From Desulfovibrio sp. (GTDB lineage: Bacteria; Desulfobacterota; Desulfovibrionia; Desulfovibrionales; Desulfovibrionaceae), in contig NZ_JAVESS010000009.1 of assembly GCF_034006445.1 (NCBI RefSeq), positions 1 to 64,000 of the forward strand: a stretch of 64,000 bases of DNA, read 5' to 3'. The notes beneath the pieces were generated by a model, which had not been told where the DNA came from, searched no databases, and worked only from the letters and a program-made list of their open reading frames with translations. Both the position numbers and the translations under genes were made by a program. This document shows positions 52,061-62,527 of this stretch, one piece after another (within the stretch, counting starts at the first letter, position 1; the number at the start of each line of letters is the position of its first letter).

Positions 52061-53950
52061 ATGTCCATGCACAGTCAGCAAGAAAATACGCCCAACTCCG
52101 GCCTGGCCCGCACTGCGGCCCTTCTGGGCGGTTTTGCGCTTTTTTCCCGTTTGCTGGGGCTTGCGCGCGACATGAGCATGGCCTGGCTTCTGGGCGGGGG
52201 CGCTGCTGCCGACGCCCTGGTGGCGGCCATGCGCCTGCCCCACGTGCTGCGACGTCTGCTCGGCGAAGGTTCCCTGTCCATGACGCTTACGGCCAGTCTG
52301 GTGCGTTTGCGTCAGGGCTACGGATTCCCCAACGGCCTGTGCCTTGATGCCGATGGCGCGGCGGAAACATCCGGCACCGAGGCTCTGCGGCTTTTGGCCC
52401 GCGCCATGTCGCTGCGCCTTGGCCTTATACTTTTGTTGCTGACCCTGCTGGGCCTGGCGGCTGCGCCCTGGCTGGCGCGAATGCTGGCGCCCGGTTTCAG
52501 CGGCCCGGAACTGGAGCGCACCGTGGTGCTGCTGCGCATCTGCCTGCCCTATGTGCTGGCGGCGGGCATGGCTGCGCTGGGCATGGCCCTTCTGCACAGC
52601 ATGGGCGTATTCTGGCTGCCCGCTTTGTCTCCGGCTTTGTTCAATCTTGTCATGCTGCTTGCCGCCGTGGCGGCGGCATTGGGGCTTTGTCCGCCCGCCG
52701 AGGCGCTGGCGGTGGGCATGCTTTGCGGCGGCTTGGCCCAGTGGCTGGCGCAATGGCTGGCGGTGCGCCGCCTTTTGCCACAAAATGCGCCCCGTGCGCA
52801 TGCTGCGGCTGCCTGTGAGGGCCGCACAGGCGCGCAGCCAGGCACGAGTGCGGTGGATGCCCGTGCGGAGCGTGAAATCACGGCTGGCGCGTGGCGCTGC
52901 CTGGCCCTGCTGCCCGGCGGGGTTCTTGGAGCAGCCGCGCCGCAGCTTGCCATGCTGGCCGCCATGATGCTGGCTTCGGGACTGGGTCAGGGACAGGTGG
53001 CTGCCCTGTATTATGCCGAACGGCTGCTTGAACTGCCTCTGGGGCTCGTGGGCGTCTGTCTTGGCATGGCCAGTTTGCCGACCCTGAGCCGACTGGCGGC
53101 GGCAAAGGATTTTACCCAATTTTCGTCGCAGCTTTCCACGGCCCTGCGTCTGACCGTCATGCTCAGCTTGCCCGCTGCCGCCGGATTGTGGGCAGTGGGG
53201 CCGCAACTGGTCACGGGCCTGCTGGGGCACGGCGCTTTTGACAGCCAGGCCGCCAGGGACACGGGCCTTGCCCTGCTGGCCTATGTGCCCGGCCTGCCCG
53301 CCTTTGCCTGCAACCGTTCGCTGCTGGCGGCCTGCAACGCTCTGGGGCTAGTGCGCCGTACGGCCATGAGCGCCTTGTGGGCTGTGGGCGGCACGCTGGC
53401 CGCCGGGCTTGTCCTGGCCCGCGTTCTTGGGCCACAGCACAGCGGTATGGCTCCGGCGCTGGCCGTGAGCCTTGGCCTCTGGCTGCAGTGCGGCCTGCTG
53501 CTGCGCCTTCTGCAAAGGGCATTGCCGGACGGGCCAAACGGGCCAGGCGGGCCAAAAGGGCCAGGTGGGCCAGGTGGGCCAGGTTGGTCAGGTGGGTCAG
53601 GTGGGCCAGGCGGGCCAGATGAGAATGACGGGCCAAAAGGGCCAGACGCGAATGGCGGCGACCAGATGCCGCCTGCAGAATCCAAGCGTTTTTGCATGCC
53701 GCCCTGGCTGCCCGGCTGGAAGGATATGTGGCGGCACGTGCTGGCCGGGGGGCTTACCGGCCTTGCGGCCGGGGCGCTTGTGCGTTTTGCGGAACCTCTG
53801 GGGCTGTGGGCGTCGCTCTGTCTGGGCATTTCGGGCGGCGTACTGGCCTGGATGCTGTGCCTGGGGATTTTGCGCGATCCTGATATGGCCCTTCTGGCAG
53901 GCCGCTTGCGCAAGAAGGCGCGCGTCCCTATAGTTGATGGCAACGCCTGA
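52061..53950 (+). CDS. murJ: Lipid II flippase MurJ with collagen-like insert
   Basis: This inner-membrane MOP-family flippase for peptidoglycan precursor has the conserved N-terminus FSRLLGLARDMSMAWLLGGGAAADALVAAMRLPHVLRRLLGEGSLS and later PAWDV-free transmembrane segments with YYAERLLELPLGLVGV. At 629 residues it exceeds the usual ~510. Much of the excess is residues 491-519, a Gly-x-Pro repeat (GPGGPGGP) encoded by 9-bp tandem repeats, placed between late helices. The start is uncertain (ATG at 52061 or 52067, poor ribosome-binding site). Confidence 0.9.
   Translation: MSMHSQQENTPNSGLARTAALLGGFALFSRLLGLARDMSMAWLLGGGAAADALVAAMRLPHVLRRLLGEGSLSMTLTASLVRLRQGYGFPNGLCLDADGAAETSGTEALRLLARAMSLRLGLILLLLTLLGLAAAPWLARMLAPGFSGPELERTVVLLRICLPYVLAAGMAALGMALLHSMGVFWLPALSPALFNLVMLLAAVAAALGLCPPAEALAVGMLCGGLAQWLAQWLAVRRLLPQNAPRAHAAAACEGRTGAQPGTSAVDARAEREITAGAWRCLALLPGGVLGAAAPQLAMLAAMMLASGLGQGQVAALYYAERLLELPLGLVGVCLGMASLPTLSRLAAAKDFTQFSSQLSTALRLTVMLSLPAAAGLWAVGPQLVTGLLGHGAFDSQAARDTGLALLAYVPGLPAFACNRSLLAACNALGLVRRTAMSALWAVGGTLAAGLVLARVLGPQHSGMAPALAVSLGLWLQCGLLLRLLQRALPDGPNGPGGPKGPGGPGGPGWSGGSGGPGGPDENDGPKGPDANGGDQMPPAESKRFCMPPWLPGWKDMWRHVLAGGLTGLAAGALVRFAEPLGLWASLCLGISGGVLAWMLCLGILRDPDMALLAGRLRKKARVPIVDGNA
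53531..53646 (+). repeat. 9-bp tandem repeat within murJ
   Basis: Units of GGGCCAGGT and variants (GGGCCAAAC, GGGCCAAAA, GGGTCAGGT) run in phase with the reading frame and encode Gly-Pro-Gly triplets. Confidence 0.85.
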
Positions 53951-53983
53951 GAGGGCGCGCAATCCGCCTTTTGTGGAAAAAGT

Positions 53984-55096
53984 ATGTCACAGCGTGCAAA
54001 AATTGCGTCTGGCCGCATAGTGCTGGCCATGTGGTGCGCCGGTCTGCTGGCTCTGTTGTTGCCTGCCCTGTGGACGGTACGCGCGGAGCGTGAAGCCGCC
54101 AGGGAACGTCTTGCCGTTGAGGCGCGCAACACGGCCGTGCAGCTTTCGGCCCTGCTGGCCGTCCCCGCATGGGATGTGGACGAACTGGCGGCGCGCACCA
54201 TTGTCATGGCCGCCATGGAAGATGAAAGCATTTACGCCGTCAAGGTGCAAACGCCGCAGGGCATGCTGGAAGGCCAGCGCCGCAACTACCAGTGGGAGCC
54301 TGTGCCCTGGGACGACGAGATTGATGAAGAGGCCGTGTCGGGCGTGAGCCCCCTGCGTGTGGAAGGTCGGCCCGTGGGCACTGTGGAGGTTTATGTTTCG
54401 CCGCGAGTAAGCCAGGAGGGCGCTGCCCTCACGGCCCGGCGCGAAACATGGCGCTTTGTGCTGAGTTTTTTGTGCTGGACGGCGGCCCTGGCCTTTTTGT
54501 GGCGGACGCGTTTGCAACGCGACGCGACTGGTGACGCAACTGGCGAGGGCGGTGCGCAGCGTACTCCGTGGCACGAGCCGAAGGACGTCCCCCTCGCAGA
54601 CGTTTCCCCCGTGGACGCCCCTGCTGTGGCTGCCGCCGGGGCAGAGGCTTTGTCTGAGACGGCCGCGCCCTGTGGACAGGTTCATGCCGAGCGGGTCAGC
54701 CCATGCCATGGGGACGGAGTGGATGCGCCCGGCGCGGAGTCCAGCGAACCTCAGAGCGCCCCTCTGGAGGCGGGTGAGGTTGTGAGTCCTGCGCTGGGGC
54801 TGGCCTTTATGCGTCGGCATGACCACGCCTGGCAGGTCACTGCCGGACTGTTCCGGCACAGCTTCGCCCATGGGCCGGAGCTTATGGGTCGCCTGTACGC
54901 GGCTGGCGACGTCGCTGCGCTGTGCCGTCTCGGGGATTTGCTGGAACGGGCCGCCCCCTGCCTTGGAGCCGAGCGTCTGGGCGCAGCGGCCAGGGATATG
55001 CAGACGGCCTTGCACTGTCCCGACAGGGAACGCGCGACGCTGGCGGTTGAGGAGTGTGTTCTGGCTCTGGATGCCGTGCTGGATACCCTGCGCTGA
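53984..55096 (+). CDS. Membrane protein with periplasmic sensor and Hpt-like C-terminal domain
   Basis: This 370-residue protein has a helix at about 11-31, a periplasmic domain of about 125 residues (AWDVDELAARTIVMAAMEDESIYAVKV, like bacterial histidine-kinase sensor domains), a helix at about 158-176 and a variable linker. The C-terminal ~95 residues (FMRRHDHAWQVTAGLFRHSF...LCRLGDLLERAAPCLGAERLGAAARDM) resemble a histidine phosphotransfer domain. At the place of the phosphorylatable His in HxLKG there is Asp (RLGDLLERA), so phosphotransfer is doubtful. It lies between murJ and ftsY on the same strand. Confidence 0.6.
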   Translation: MSQRAKIASGRIVLAMWCAGLLALLLPALWTVRAEREAARERLAVEARNTAVQLSALLAVPAWDVDELAARTIVMAAMEDESIYAVKVQTPQGMLEGQRRNYQWEPVPWDDEIDEEAVSGVSPLRVEGRPVGTVEVYVSPRVSQEGAALTARRETWRFVLSFLCWTAALAFLWRTRLQRDATGDATGEGGAQRTPWHEPKDVPLADVSPVDAPAVAAAGAEALSETAAPCGQVHAERVSPCHGDGVDAPGAESSEPQSAPLEAGEVVSPALGLAFMRRHDHAWQVTAGLFRHSFAHGPELMGRLYAAGDVAALCRLGDLLERAAPCLGAERLGAAARDMQTALHCPDRERATLAVEECVLALDAVLDTLR

Positions 55097-55247
55097 AGGC
55101 TGGAATTGCCCGGACGGATTTTTTCTGTTGCTGTCTGGCGCAAAAGGCCGAGCTTGAGATTTTGAGATGCGTATTTTCACAGGCAACATGATCTGGATGC
55201 AGTTTTGCGCAAAGGCCTTGTGCGTGCATGAGCAATAAGGAGAAGGA

Positions 55248-56729
55248 ATGGGATTTTTTTCAGCCATTAAAAAAATGTTCGGGTCTGAAACCGCCGAAGA
55301 ACAGAAAACACCGATGCAGGAGCAGGGGGACGCCGCTGCCCTGAAGGGTGTTCAGGCTCCGGGCCAGCCGGAAACCCCGCCGCAAAAAGCGTCTGAAACT
55401 GAAAGTCCTGAAGCCGCGCCCCAGCAGGGGGAGGCAGCCGCTGCCGAATCCGTTTCCCAAGCAGGGATGGACGCGGCACCTTCAGTCTCCGCTCCTCTCA
55501 CTGCCCCCGCAAGCCCTGCCGAAGAAGCGCTGACCCTGCGCCTGCGCGAGGCGGAGCCGCGCCTTTCTGTCTGGCTTGGCATTGTTCTGGAAGGCGTCGA
55601 TGAAACCGGCGATCTTTTGTGGCAGCGCCTTGCTTTTCTGCTTGGCGCGCTGGATGCGCCGCCGCAGGAGGCGCAGGCCTTTGTTGACGATTTTCGCGCC
55701 TGGACGCAGCGCATGGAGTATCGCCAGGTTGAGGAATTCCGCTCGGAACTGCAGTACCGCCTGGCTCTGGCCCTTGACCTGGAAGATGAGGAAGACGAGC
55801 GCAACCGCCTGTTCATCAAGATAACCGAAGGCCTGGCCCGTACGCGCGATCAGCTGGCGCGCGGTCTGGATTCGCTGTTTTCAAGCCATGGCGAGCTTGA
55901 CGACGCCTTCTGGGAAGAGCTTGAAGAACTGTTTATCATGGCCGATCTGGGCTATGAACCGTCGCTGGAACTGGTGGAGCGCCTCAAGGAACGTGCCCGC
56001 AAGGAAAAAGTCACCCAGGCATCGGGCATGCGCGCCCTGCTCATGGCCGAGGTGGAAGAGATTTTTCGTGCGCCGCGCCGCATTGCCGCCGTCAATCCCC
56101 CTGAAGTCGTGCTCATGATCGGCGTCAACGGCGTGGGCAAAACCACGACCATCGCCAAACTGGCGCACCGCGCGCGCATGCAGGGCAAAAAGGTCATGAT
56201 TGCCGCTGCCGACACCTTCCGCGCCGCCGCCATCGAGCAGTTGCAGGTCTGGGCCGGGCGCGTGGGCGCGCTCTTTCATGCCAAGGCTCCGGGTTCGGAC
56301 CCGGCCTCCGTGGCCTACGAGGCCATGGACAGGGCGGTGAAAGAAGGCGTGGACGTCCTTTTTGTGGATACGGCCGGCCGCCTGCAAACCAAGGTCAATC
56401 TTATGGAAGAACTGACCAAGATCCGTCAGGTGCTTGGCAAAAAACATCCGGGCGCGCCCCACCGCATCATCTTGGTCATTGACGCGACCACGGGCCAGAA
56501 CGCCCTGTCGCAGACCAAACTGTTCAAGGAAGCTGCGGGTGTGGACGAACTCATCATTACAAAGCTGGACGGCACGGCCAAGGGCGGCGTCGCCATAGCC
56601 GTGGCCATGCAGCACCACCTGCCCATAACCTTTGTGGGATTGGGCGAAAAGCTCGAAGACCTGCGGCCTTTCAATGGCGAGGATTACGCGCGTGCCCTGC
56701 TGGGACACAAAGACGGCGGGGCGGCCTGA
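55248..56729 (+). CDS. ftsY: Signal recognition particle receptor FtsY
   Basis: FtsY is the membrane-bound GTPase that docks SRP-ribosome complexes. The 493 residues have an acidic Pro/Ala/Glu-rich A domain (about 1-190), a helical N domain and a G domain. The G domain shows [15 protein letters not shown] (from about 290), [20 protein letters not shown] and [10 protein letters not shown]. The N-terminal [12 protein letters not shown] can form the amphipathic membrane anchor. AAGGAGAAGG precedes the ATG. Confidence 0.96.
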   Translation: MGFFSAIKKMFGSETAEEQKTPMQEQGDAAALKGVQAPGQPETPPQKASETESPEAAPQQGEAAAAESVSQAGMDAAPSVSAPLTAPASPAEEALTLRLREAEPRLSVWLGIVLEGVDETGDLLWQRLAFLLGALDAPPQEAQAFVDDFRAWTQRMEYRQVEEFRSELQYRLALALDLEDEEDERNRLFIKITEGLARTRDQLARGLDSLFSSHGELDDAFWEELEELFIMADLGYEPSLELVERLKERARKEKVTQASGMRALLMAEVEEIFRAPRRIAAVNPPEVVLMIGVNGVGKTTTIAKLAHRARMQGKKVMIAAADTFRAAAIEQLQVWAGRVGALFHAKAPGSDPASVAYEAMDRAVKEGVDVLFVDTAGRLQTKVNLMEELTKIRQVLGKKHPGAPHRIILVIDATTGQNALSQTKLFKEAAGVDELIITKLDGTAKGGVAIAVAMQHHLPITFVGLGEKLEDLRPFNGEDYARALLGHKDGGAA

Positions 56730-56757
56730 TCCAGGGGCGAATTTTGGAAAAACTTTG

Positions 56758-56796
56758 TGGGGGAGGGACCCTTTTGCAAAAGGGTCTCCTCCCCCA
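56758..56796 (+). terminator. Terminator-like hairpin after ftsY
   Basis: GGGGGAGGGACCCTTTT and AAAAGGGTCTCCTCCCCC form a long stem 29 bp after the stop codon. No T-run follows. Confidence 0.7.
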
Positions 56797-57574
56797 CGCC
56801 CCCACCCCCTAAAACTCTTCACCCCTGGAACTCTTACGGTATGCTGCTGTGGCGCAAGGTTTTTTGTGATCTTCAGCAGGGACGATAGAGCGTGTATGGT
56901 TGAGCCCGAAAAAAAGTCACAGGGGAAATTTGCACGAGCGCCCCTACCTGCTGATATACTTGCCGTCAAATGACATTCTACGGCGCACTGTAAAAAATAC
57001 TGTAAAAAGCCTTGACGCGGCGGCCAGGGTTGGCTAAAACATCCCTTGCCCATTGGGACAGGTGTCTTCAATGGGTATTCCCTGGACGGCAGGGAAGGGC
57101 AGATTGAGTCTGCCCTGCTGTACCTGGAAGGGTTCCTAGCGAATCCCACAGGTTTTGACATGTGCAGGCGTTACCAGATGCCGGACAATGTCGAGCCGTT
57201 CCAGCCCATCGACGGATCCCACCGCTGCCCCGGAGGCGCGCGTGACCCGGGGCTGTAAGGTAGGGGGGAGAATTCCCCTCATTTGGTGACCCTGCGGGAC
57301 CGCCTTGCCACCTTTCTTGGTGGCCTGGCCTGGGCGACGCCGGGGAGTATCATGCGGATGATGCTGGCGCGTTCAGGCGTCCAAAATCTTCCGAATATCC
57401 TGAATCTCAGGCATGATACGCGCATTAGCGCAGCCCCTTACGTTGCTCCGTTCCGTCCCATTCCAGGGTGAGGTCGGCCTTCGGGCCATGCTTCATGGCC
57501 CGCGAATGCTGTGAAGAAGCCTGCGTCGCCGGTGGTCGGCGCGCGGGATGTTTATGCAAACGGAGTAGGCAACA
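56797..57574. other. Long leader region of the ribosomal protein operon
   Basis: About 780 bp between the ftsY hairpin and rpsJ. Short frames (for example 57046-57258) have no recognised relatives and no clear ribosome-binding site. Several GC-rich hairpins lie at 57260-57340 and could serve operon autoregulation. I found no convincing gene. Confidence 0.45.
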
Positions 57575-57892
57575 ATGACGACAGTTAGCAGCGATCGCAT
57601 TCGGATCAAGCTCAAAGCCTACGATTACCGCATTCTGGATAAAGCCGTTGCGGAAATCGTGGATACGGCGCGCAATACGGGTGCCGGTGTGGCGGGGCCC
57701 ATTCCTCTGCCCACCAACATTCACAAGTATACCGTGCAGCGTTCCGTGCATGTGGACAAGAAGTCCCGTGAGCAGTTTGAGATGCGTATTCACAAGCGGC
57801 TTATGGATATTCTGGAACCCACCCAGCAGACCGTCGACGCGCTGGGCAAGCTTTCCTTGCCCGCCGGTGTGGACGTGGAAATCAAGCTCTAG
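57575..57892 (+). CDS. rpsJ: 30S ribosomal protein S10
   Basis: 105 residues. S10 binds the 30S head and also acts in antitermination as Nus[57 protein letters not shown] and HKRLMDI are universally conserved blocks. It is the first gene of the S10 operon. The next gene starts 12 bp later. Confidence 0.98.
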   Translation: MTTVSSDRIRIKLKAYDYRILDKAVAEIVDTARNTGAGVAGPIPLPTNIHKYTVQRSVHVDKKSREQFEMRIHKRLMDILEPTQQTVDALGKLSLPAGVDVEIKL

Positions 57893-57904
57893 CGAGAGGC
57901 AGTC

Positions 57905-58534
57905 ATGGCTGAGAAAATGGGAATTTTGGGTCGCAAACTCGGTATGACCCGCATATTTGACGGCAGCGGTGCCGCTGTGCCCGTTACGGTGATTGAGGCA
58001 GGACCTTGCCCTGTCACCCAGGTCAAGACCGCGTCCAGCGACGGCTACAATGCCGTGCAGATCGCGCTGACCGCCGCTAAGGAAAAACACGTGGGTAAGG
58101 CCATGCAGGGTCATTTTGCCAAGGCTGGCAAAGGGCTCTTCCGCCATCTGCGTGAAATCCGCCTTTCGGCTGCTCCCGATCAGGAGCTCGGCCAGGAACT
58201 TACCGTTGAAATGTTCGCCGCCGGCGACACCGTCAAGGTGACCGGCAAGAGCGTTGGTAAGGGGTACCAGGGCCGTATGCGCCGCTGGAACTTTGCTGGC
58301 TCCAAGGATACGCACGGCTGCGAAAAGGTGCACCGCAACAACGGCTCCATCGGTAACAACACCTTCCCCGGCCGCGTGTTCAAGGGCCGGAAGATGGCTG
58401 GCCACTGGGGCAATGAAACCGTTACGGAAATGGGCCTGACCATTGTTGACGTCCGTCCTGAGGACAACGTCATTCTGGTCAAAGGTTCCGTGCCCGGCCC
58501 CAAGAATGGCCTGGTACTGATCCGCAAGCAGTAG
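57905..58534 (+). CDS. rplC: 50S ribosomal protein L3
   Basis: 209 residues, beginning [31 protein letters not shown] and containing [13 protein letters not shown] and [18 protein letters not shown], the loop that reaches the peptidyl transferase centre. Early 50S assembly protein. Confidence 0.98.
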   Translation: MAEKMGILGRKLGMTRIFDGSGAAVPVTVIEAGPCPVTQVKTASSDGYNAVQIALTAAKEKHVGKAMQGHFAKAGKGLFRHLREIRLSAAPDQELGQELTVEMFAAGDTVKVTGKSVGKGYQGRMRRWNFAGSKDTHGCEKVHRNNGSIGNNTFPGRVFKGRKMAGHWGNETVTEMGLTIVDVRPEDNVILVKGSVPGPKNGLVLIRKQ

Positions 58535-58545
58535 AGGAAGCAGCA

Positions 58546-59178
58546 ATGGCTACCGTGAAAGTATTTGATCAGAACAAGCAGGAAAGCGGTGAAGTTACGC
58601 TGGCTTCCGATGTGTTCGAAATCGAGGTGAGGCCCGAAATCCTCAATCTCGTGGCGCGCGCCCAAATGGCGGCGAAACGCGCTGGAACGCACAATGCCAA
58701 GACCCGCGCCTTTGTTTCCGGCGGCGGCGTCAAGCCCTGGAAGCAGAAGGGCACCGGTCGCGCACGCGCCGGTTCCAACCGTTCGCCCATCTGGCGCGGC
58801 GGTGCCGTCATTTTTGGACCCAGCCCCCGCGACTACAGCTTCAAGGTTAACAGCAAGGTTCGCGCGCTGGCTCTCAAGATGGCTCTGTCCAGCCGCCTGG
58901 CCGCTGAAACACTGATGGTGGTCAAGGGCATTGAACTGCCCGAGGCCAAAACCAAACATTTTGCCAAGGTGGCCGACACCCTGGGCCTCAACAAGGCCCT
59001 CATCGTGGCGCCCGAGGAAAGCGTTGAACTGACCCGGTCGGTTCGCAACATCCCCGGTCTCACGCTGACCACGGTGGACCGCCTGAGCGTGCTTGAAATC
59101 CTGAAGCACAAGCAGCTTGTGCTGCTTGAAGGCGCTGTGGAATCCGTTCAGGCGCGTTTCGCGAAGAAGGGAGCGTAG
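58546..59178 (+). CDS. rplD: 50S ribosomal protein L4
   Basis: 210 residues. The long loop VKPWKQKGTGRARAGSNRSPIWRGGAVIFGPSPRDY lines the exit tunnel. L4 often represses its own operon in other bacteria; control here is not visible. Confidence 0.98.
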   Translation: MATVKVFDQNKQESGEVTLASDVFEIEVRPEILNLVARAQMAAKRAGTHNAKTRAFVSGGGVKPWKQKGTGRARAGSNRSPIWRGGAVIFGPSPRDYSFKVNSKVRALALKMALSSRLAAETLMVVKGIELPEAKTKHFAKVADTLGLNKALIVAPEESVELTRSVRNIPGLTLTTVDRLSVLEILKHKQLVLLEGAVESVQARFAKKGA

Positions 59179-59180
59179 TT

Positions 59181-59471
59181 ATGGAAATCACTTCTGTTCT
59201 GCTCAAGCCCCTGCTGACCGAAAAGACGACCCTGATCAAGGATGAAGCGCAGCAGGTGGCCTTTATGGTCCACACCCAGGCCAACAAGCTTGAAATCAAG
59301 CAGGCCGTGGAAAAGGCTTTTGACGTTAAAGTGGAAGCGGTCAACGTGGTTCGCCGCGCGCCCCTGAACAGGGAGCGCCAGGGCCGTGTGGTTGGTCGCA
59401 AGGCTGGCTGGAAAAAAGCGTATGTGACGCTGCGCCAGGGCGATAAAATCGAGTTCTTCGAGGGAGTATAA
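59181..59471 (+). CDS. rplW: 50S ribosomal protein L23
   Basis: 96 residues: [49 protein letters not shown]. It sits at the tunnel exit and docks SRP and trigger factor. It starts 2 bp after rplD. Confidence 0.97.
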   Translation: MEITSVLLKPLLTEKTTLIKDEAQQVAFMVHTQANKLEIKQAVEKAFDVKVEAVNVVRRAPLNRERQGRVVGRKAGWKKAYVTLRQGDKIEFFEGV

Positions 59472-59473
59472 GC

Positions 59474-60322
59474 ATGGCTGTCCGCAAGCTGAAACCGACT
59501 TCCGCTGGGCGTCGTTTCCAGACGGTTTCCGATTTTGAGGAAATCACCCGGACGCGCCCTGAGAAGTCCCTTACTGTCGGTCTGACCAAGAAGGCCGGCC
59601 GCAATAACTTGGGCCGAGTCACCAGCCGCCGTCGTGGCGGTGGCGTGAAGCGTCTGTACCGCATCATTGACTTCAAGCGCGATAAAACCGGCATTGAAGC
59701 CCGTGTTGCTCACATTGAGTATGATCCCAACCGTTCCGCCCGCATTGCCCTTCTGCACTACACAGATGGCGAAAAGCGGTACATTCTGGCTCCCGTGGGC
59801 CTGAAGCAGGGCGATGTGGTCATGTCCGGCGTCAACGAGCGCAACGGTGTGGTGGCCGACATCATCCCCGGCAATGCCCTGCCCATGCAGCGCATCCCCG
59901 TGGGTACCGTCATCCACAACATCGAACTGTACCCCGGCAAGGGCGGACAGCTCTGCCGCGCCGCGGGCACCTACGCGCAGCTCGTCGCCAAGGAAGGCAA
60001 GCACGCTCTGCTGCGCCTGCCCTCCGGTGAAGTCCGCAAGGTTCTCGTGGCCTGCGTGGCCACTGTGGGCCAGGTGGGCAACGTGCACCATGAAAGCATC
60101 TCGCTGGGCAAGGCTGGCCGTAACCGCTGGCTCGGTCGCCGTCCCAAGGTCCGTGGCGTGGCCATGAACCCCATCGACCATCCCCTGGGCGGTGGCGAAG
60201 GCAGAAGCTCCGGTGGCCGTCATCCTGTGTCGCCCTGGGGCATGCCCGCCAAGGGTTTCAAGACCCGCGACAAGAAGAAGGCCTCTTCAAGGCTTATTGT
60301 TAAACGCCGCGGCCAGAAGTAG
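59474..60322 (+). CDS. rplB: 50S ribosomal protein L2
   Basis: 282 residues. [21 protein letters not shown] at the start, [25 protein letters not shown], and the C-terminal [34 protein letters not shown] with the His needed near the peptidyl transferase centre. A few residues longer than the usual 273-276. Confidence 0.98.
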   Translation: MAVRKLKPTSAGRRFQTVSDFEEITRTRPEKSLTVGLTKKAGRNNLGRVTSRRRGGGVKRLYRIIDFKRDKTGIEARVAHIEYDPNRSARIALLHYTDGEKRYILAPVGLKQGDVVMSGVNERNGVVADIIPGNALPMQRIPVGTVIHNIELYPGKGGQLCRAAGTYAQLVAKEGKHALLRLPSGEVRKVLVACVATVGQVGNVHHESISLGKAGRNRWLGRRPKVRGVAMNPIDHPLGGGEGRSSGGRHPVSPWGMPAKGFKTRDKKKASSRLIVKRRGQK

Positions 60323-60331
60323 GAGTAGCTC

Positions 60332-60616
60332 ATGCCGAGATCATTGAAAAAAGGGCCGTTTGTTGACGGTCATTTGATGAAGAAGGTCGACACCGCCGTG
60401 GCCAACAGCGATAGGCGCGTGGTCAAGACCTGGTCGCGCCGCTCGACCATCCTGCCCGAAATGGTGGGACTGACCTTTGCGGTGCATAATGGCAAAAAGT
60501 TCGTGCCGGTGTTCGTCACCGAAAACATGGTTGGTCACAAGCTGGGCGAATTCTCGCCCACCCGTACCTACCATGGGCATGCCGCCGACAAAAAGGCTAA
60601 GGCCGGCAGGAAGTAG
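60332..60616 (+). CDS. rpsS: 30S ribosomal protein S19
   Basis: 94 residues, [20 protein letters not shown] and [23 protein letters not shown]. It contacts S13 and the 30S head. Confidence 0.98.
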   Translation: MPRSLKKGPFVDGHLMKKVDTAVANSDRRVVKTWSRRSTILPEMVGLTFAVHNGKKFVPVFVTENMVGHKLGEFSPTRTYHGHAADKKAKAGRK

Positions 60617-60625
60617 GGTAGCGAT

Positions 60626-60964
60626 ATGGAATCTAAAGCTATTGCGAAATTCCAGCGCGTTTCGCCGCGCAAGACCCGTCTTGTCGCCAAAAACGTGCAG
60701 GGCCTTGGAGTGGAGGAGGCAATGAACCTTCTGCGCTTTACGCCCAATAAGCCCGCTGGGGTTATTTACGGTGTGCTGAAAAGCGCGCTGGCGAATGCCT
60801 CTCAGTTGGGCGGCGTTGATGTGGATGCTATGGTGGTGAAGGAAGTCGTGGTCAACGAAGGCCCCACCTGGAAGCGCTTCATGCCCCGTGCCCAGGGCCG
60901 GGCGACCAAGATTCACAAGCGCACGAGCCACGTCACCGTTATACTCGCAGAAGGGCAGGAATAG
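60626..60964 (+). CDS. rplV: 50S ribosomal protein L22
   Basis: 112 residues. RVSPRKTRLVAKNVQG, NASQLGGVDVDAMVVKEVVVNEGPTWKRFMPRAQGRA with the tunnel beta-hairpin. Confidence 0.98.
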   Translation: MESKAIAKFQRVSPRKTRLVAKNVQGLGVEEAMNLLRFTPNKPAGVIYGVLKSALANASQLGGVDVDAMVVKEVVVNEGPTWKRFMPRAQGRATKIHKRTSHVTVILAEGQE

Positions 60965-60967
60965 GCT

Positions 60968-61609
60968 ATGGGTCAGAAAGTACATCCGTTCGGGTTCCGG
61001 CTTGGGTATAACAAGAACTGGCTGTCCCGTTGGTTCAGCAAGAAAGATTACCCCGCCTTTGTCTATGAAGACAGCAAGATCCGCGCGTTCGTGAAAAAGC
61101 TCCTGTATCATGCAGGCGTTTCCAAGATTGAAATCGAACGTGCTGGCGGCAAGGTACGGCTTATCCTGTCCACTGCCCGCCCCGGTATTGTCATCGGACG
61201 CAAGGGTGTGGAAATCGAAAAGCTGCGCAACGACCTTCGTCAGAAGTTTGGCCGTGAGTTTTCGCTTGAAGTAAATGAAATCCGCCGTCCTGAAGTGGAC
61301 GCCCAGCTTGTGGCCGAAAACGTGGCACAGCAGCTGGAGCGCCGTGTGGCTTTCCGCCGCGCCATGAAGCGCACCGTGTCCATGGCACGCAAATTCGGCG
61401 GCGAAGGCATCAAGGTGACGTGTTCCGGTCGTCTGGCCGGCGCTGAAATCGCCCGTACCGAATGGTACCGCGACGGCCGGGTGCCCCTGCAGACCCTGCG
61501 CGCCGACATTGACTACGGTTTTGCTGAAGCGCGCACCACCTACGGCATCATTGGCGTCAAGGTGTGGATATACAAGGGTGAAATCCTTGACAAAGAGGTT
61601 GATCAGTAA
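60968..61609 (+). CDS. rpsC: 30S ribosomal protein S3
   Basis: 213 residues. [22 protein letters not shown], the KH motif ([19 protein letters not shown]) and the C-terminal domain [37 protein letters not shown]. Its stop codon shares one base with the rplP ATG (TAATG). Confidence 0.98.
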
Positions 61610-62022
61610 TGCTTGCGCCTAAAAAAGTAAAATTCCGCAAATGGCAGAAGGGCCGCCTCCGCGGCCTGGCCACACGCGGTGCGACCGTTGCCTTTGGCGA
61701 CATTGGTTTGAAGGCCGTGCAGCACGGACAGCTTACCAGCCAGCAGATTGAAGCTGCGCGTATCGCCATGATGCGCCACATCAAGCGCGGTGGTAAGGTT
61801 TGGATCCGCGTGTTCCCCGACCGCCCTGTGACCGCCAAGCCCCTTGAAACCCGTCAGGGTTCCGGTAAGGGCGCCCCGGTGGGCTGGTGCGCTCCGGTGA
61901 AACCCGGCCGCGTGCTGTATGAAATCAAGGGCGTCAGCCTTGACCTTGCCCGCGAAGCGCTCACCCGCGCCGCGCACAAGCTGCCCGTCAAGACCGTCAT
62001 CGTGGTGAGGGAGGGCATCTAA
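61609..62022 (+). CDS. rplP: 50S ribosomal protein L16
   Basis: 137 residues. [64 protein letters not shown]. Translation is coupled to rpsC through the overlapping TAATG. Confidence 0.98.
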
Positions 62023-62253
62023 ATGGCTGCCAAGAAAAAAATTGAAAAGAGCGTCCGGCCCGCTGCCGCCGACCTTCGCGCCATGAGCGTCGAAGAACTG
62101 CGCGGCAAGCTGGTCGAGCAGCGCCAGGAACTGATGTCCGCCCGCTTCAAGCACGCCGCTGCGCAGCTTGAAAAGACTTCCGAGCTGAAGGCCATGCGCA
62201 AGCATGTGGCGCGCATCGAGACTGTACTGAACGAAAAGGAACAGAGGGCCTAA
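62023..62253 (+). CDS. rpmC: 50S ribosomal protein L29
   Basis: 76 residues, two-helix protein: [55 protein letters not shown]. It starts directly after the rplP stop codon. Confidence 0.96.
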   Translation: MAAKKKIEKSVRPAAADLRAMSVEELRGKLVEQRQELMSARFKHAAAQLEKTSELKAMRKHVARIETVLNEKEQRA

Positions 62254-62254
62254 A

Positions 62255-62518
62255 ATGCAAGCTCTGGAAGATCGTAAGGGCAGGACGCTGACCGGCATAG
62301 TGGTGAGCGACAAGAACGACAAGACCATTGTCGTGCGCGTTGAGACCCTGGTCAAGCACCCTCTGCTCAAGAAGTATGTGAGGCGCCGCAAGAAGTTCAC
62401 GGCTCATGATCCCATGAACGAATGCGGTATGGGCGATAAGGTCAAGATTGTGGAGTTCCGTCCGCTTTCGCGCAACAAGCGCTGGCATCTGGTCTCCATC
62501 ATTGAAAAAGCCGTGTAG
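62255..62518 (+). CDS. rpsQ: 30S ribosomal protein S17
   Basis: 87 residues. [71 protein letters not shown]. Confidence 0.98.
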   Translation: MQALEDRKGRTLTGIVVSDKNDKTIVVRVETLVKHPLLKKYVRRRKKFTAHDPMNECGMGDKVKIVEFRPLSRNKRWHLVSIIEKAV

Positions 62519-62527
62519 GGTAGGACC

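Noticed and set aside
51676..52175. Open frames across the minisatellite (112 and 127 codons)
   Set aside because: The 13-bp unit shifts frame with each repeat, there is no ribosome-binding site, and the products are Trp/Cys/Arg-rich noise.
51716..53230. 504-codon minus frame
   Set aside because: It is the shadow of murJ and the minisatellite, with Gln/Arg-rich antisense composition.
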